Notes under the pieces: generated by a model | Databases searched by the model: none | The model's input: only the letters and a program-made list of their open reading frames with translations | What the model was told of the DNA's origin: nothing | Position numbers and translations under genes: made by a program | Assembly: GCA_963975425.1 (NCBI GenBank) | Contig: CAXBGS010000025.1 | Coordinates: forward strand, 1-16,725 | Direction of reading: 5' to 3' | Origin: CAXBGS01 sp963975425 | GTDB lineage: Bacteria > Planctomycetota > Planctomycetia > Pirellulales > Pirellulaceae | DNA length: 16,725 nucleotides | Part shown: in pieces, positions 14,800-16,725 of the stretch | Position numbering within the stretch: the first letter of the stretch is position 1 | How the letters are laid out: each line of letters opens with the position of its first letter

Positions 14800-15131
14800 A
14801 CGATGTTTCTTTTGAAGGTTCCGGCCGGTGTCTCAACGCTGAACAAAGCACAAACGGTGATGAGCAATTCGCACATCGGCGGGCCGCAGCGACAGTCGCG
14901 AACTCACTCTGGGGCAGTGAAGTTCGATTGCTACTGCATTGATTGCATCTCGATCTACGAATCCACTGCCACCCTGCTCCAGGTCCTTTCGGAGCCGAAA
15001 AACGGGATGAGACCGCAGGGCTTTTATCGACGAAGGCTTCGCCTAAACGTTGTCGAGCCCACAGGTGTCTGCACAAGACGAACAGCCGTCATAAGTTCAC
15101 ACACCGAGCCTGCGTGGATTGAAGTGCCACC

Positions 15132-15216
15132 GGTCGCCACGGGACGCAGGTCGCCACGGGACGTCGGTCGCCATGAAGCGCAGATCCCCATGGAGCGCGG
15201 GGTGCCATGAAGCAAA
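15132..15216. repeat. 17-bp tandem repeat, five units
   Basis: Units at 15132, 15149, 15166, 15183 and 15200: GGTCGCCACGGGACGCA, GGTCGCCACGGGACGTC, GGTCGCCATGAAGCGCA, GATCCCCATGGAGCGCG and GGGTGCCATGAAGCAAA. The first two differ at two positions; the others are progressively diverged. Confidence 0.8.
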
Positions 15217-15582
15217 GACGCGATTGTGTTCTGTTAGCGCGGCTGGTTCTTGGTGCCGAGTTTAGTTTCATTAGCGAAACCGCACGCGAAGCGGCGAGAC
15301 GACGGCAGGGCTGGCGAGATGTCCGGATGAAACGGGTGGCAAATCGAGCGTCGAACGTGACGTGATCACGTCGAGAGCATTTTCTTGACCGCGTAAAAGC
15401 GGGACTTCTGCGATGAACGCAACGAATTTCAAAAAAATGGCCCAACGGCACTTGCAAGCACACCAAGCTAGCTCTATCTTCTCGCCTCGCTGACATTGAA
15501 ACAGCGGACGCGATCTTGATCGCACCGCTTTTTCTCGCCGGCCAACAGTTGAAGATTTCAAGATTTTCTTGTTCAGACCCTG

Positions 15583-15611
15583 TTGACCAAATGTCGAATG
15601 TCCCACATACT
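15583..15611 (+). promoter_or_regulatory. Candidate rRNA promoter
   Basis: TTGACC (15583-15588) and CATACT (15606-15611) are separated by 17 nt, about 320 nt before the 16S start and upstream of the boxB/boxA-like leader. It is the best sigma-70-like pair seen by eye in the gap. Confidence 0.35.
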
Positions 15612-15690
15612 GCGGGACCGCACTCAAGTGAATTCTTCAGTGACAAGAACGCTTTGCTCTTGTCGTTGACGAGCACACTTTGTGCACGGC

Positions 15691-15730
15691 ACACGAGGTA
15701 GCACTCGTGTTGCTAATTGATCTTTGAAAA
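15691..15730 (+). promoter_or_regulatory. rRNA leader antitermination region (boxB-boxA-like)
   Basis: A perfect 7-bp hairpin ACACGAG-GTAGCA-CTCGTGT (15691-15710) is followed 6 nt later by TTGATCTTTGAAAA (15717-15730). From position 15718 this matches 10 of 13 bases of the enterobacterial boxA TGCTCTTTAACAA. Hairpin then boxA is the order found in rrn antitermination leaders. Confidence 0.55.
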
Positions 15731-15799
15731 TTTGGTGATGGAACTTCTGTTGAGTTCAGATTGTTGCGAGGTCGCTTAGCGACTGGCGTGATCGGTGTC

Positions 15800-15885
15800 A
15801 AAACCGAAAGCATCAGTAGCAAAAAATGGCGAATCGCTGTGACGTTTTAACCGAGCGTCACGGAGCAGAATCAACTTTCGGTTTT
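15800..15885 (+). other. rRNA leader stem
   Basis: A perfect 11-bp inverted repeat, AAAACCGAAAG (15800-15810) and CTTTCGGTTTT (15875-15885), encloses an inner hairpin GTGACG/CGTCAC (15839-15861). Such a leader structure probably takes part in folding or processing of the 16S precursor. Confidence 0.5.
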
Positions 15886-15934
15886 AAATTTGTTCATAGC
15901 AAGTCCGCTTCGGCTGGCTTGTTAAAGCATATTC

Positions 15935-16725
<791 letters not shown>

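Larger units (their letters stand above)
14800..15934. other. Long non-coding region upstream of 16S rRNA
   Basis: No protein-coding gene is supported in this gap of over 1.1 kb. Open frames at 14702-15076 and 15089-15694 (minus) and 14452-15210 (plus) are Arg/Ser/Cys-rich, lack domains and ribosome sites, and one crosses the tandem repeats. The gap holds a 17-bp tandem repeat (15132-15216), a perfect 14-bp palindrome GACGTGATCACGTC (15359-15372), and the rRNA promoter and leader after about 15580. I see nothing notable in 14820-15131 or 15217-15358. Confidence 0.5.

Noticed and set aside
14452..15210. Plus-strand 252-codon open frame
   Set aside because: Its first part is the antisense of the Pro/Ala linker of the AAA gene, which yields Arg/Gly-rich pseudo-protein.
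15132..15216. CRISPR array
   Set aside because: Units are directly adjacent with no spacers and diverge progressively.
15089..15694. Minus-strand 201-codon open frame
   Set aside because: Composition is Arg/Ser/Cys-rich without domains, and it crosses the 17-bp repeats and the rRNA promoter region.

Overview
The window looks like chromosomal DNA from a planctomycete, most likely a Rhodopirellula-like member of the Pirellulaceae. The basis is the 5' half of a planctomycete-type 16S rRNA gene at the right edge, two PEP-CTERM secreted proteins, a Tad pilus gene order and AAA-ATPase of a kind I associate with planctomycetes, and large intergenic gaps with degenerate short repeats. The assignment rests on pattern recognition, not on a search.

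Layout. (1) 1-1017: a lone minus-strand GntR/FCD-type regulator (ATG at 966), whose reading frame continues past its TGA into a 50-codon tail with a predicted membrane helix. (2) 1018-1692: non-coding, with a composite palindromic repeat and a clear terminator. (3) 1693-2424: a minus-strand PEP-CTERM protein with palindromes over its likely promoter and a 13-bp tandem repeat in its leader. (4) 2945-3857: a plus-strand second PEP-CTERM protein, propeller-like, broken by one extra T in a T7 run. (5) 3868-4491: a minus-strand FixJ/NarL-type regulator that lacks the phospho-accepting Asp and carries a cysteine cluster. (6) 5040-12268: a compact plus-strand Tad (Flp) pilus operon: CpaE/TadZ-like, CpaF/TadA ATPase, TadB, TadC, TadE, a second TadE-like, and a large TadG-like protein. 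Several junctions overlap or nearly touch. (7) 12402-14799, minus strand: an AAA ATPase with a winged-helix-like domain and a long Pro/Ala linker, followed by a beta-phosphoglucomutase-type HAD hydrolase. (8) 14800-15934: a long gap with a 17-bp tandem repeat, then an rRNA promoter and leader with boxB-boxA-like elements. (9) 15935-16725: 5' half of 16S rRNA.

How the genes may work together. CpaF would power an inner-membrane TadB/TadC platform. TadE, the second TadE-like protein and TadG would be envelope or pseudopilin components, and the CpaE-like protein would act as a localisation factor. The window shows no Flp pilin, prepilin peptidase, CpaB, secretin or TadD, so these must lie elsewhere. 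The divergent atypical regulator is a reasonable candidate controller of the operon, by position only.

The most unusual points are two degenerate signalling proteins facing each other (a receiver without its Asp but with clustered cysteines, and a CpaE-like protein without a P-loop), the T7 frameshift in a surface protein, the TGA-separated membrane tail behind the GntR regulator, and several unrelated short tandem repeats in the gaps. I see no CRISPR array, tRNA, complete insertion sequence or clear new defence system.
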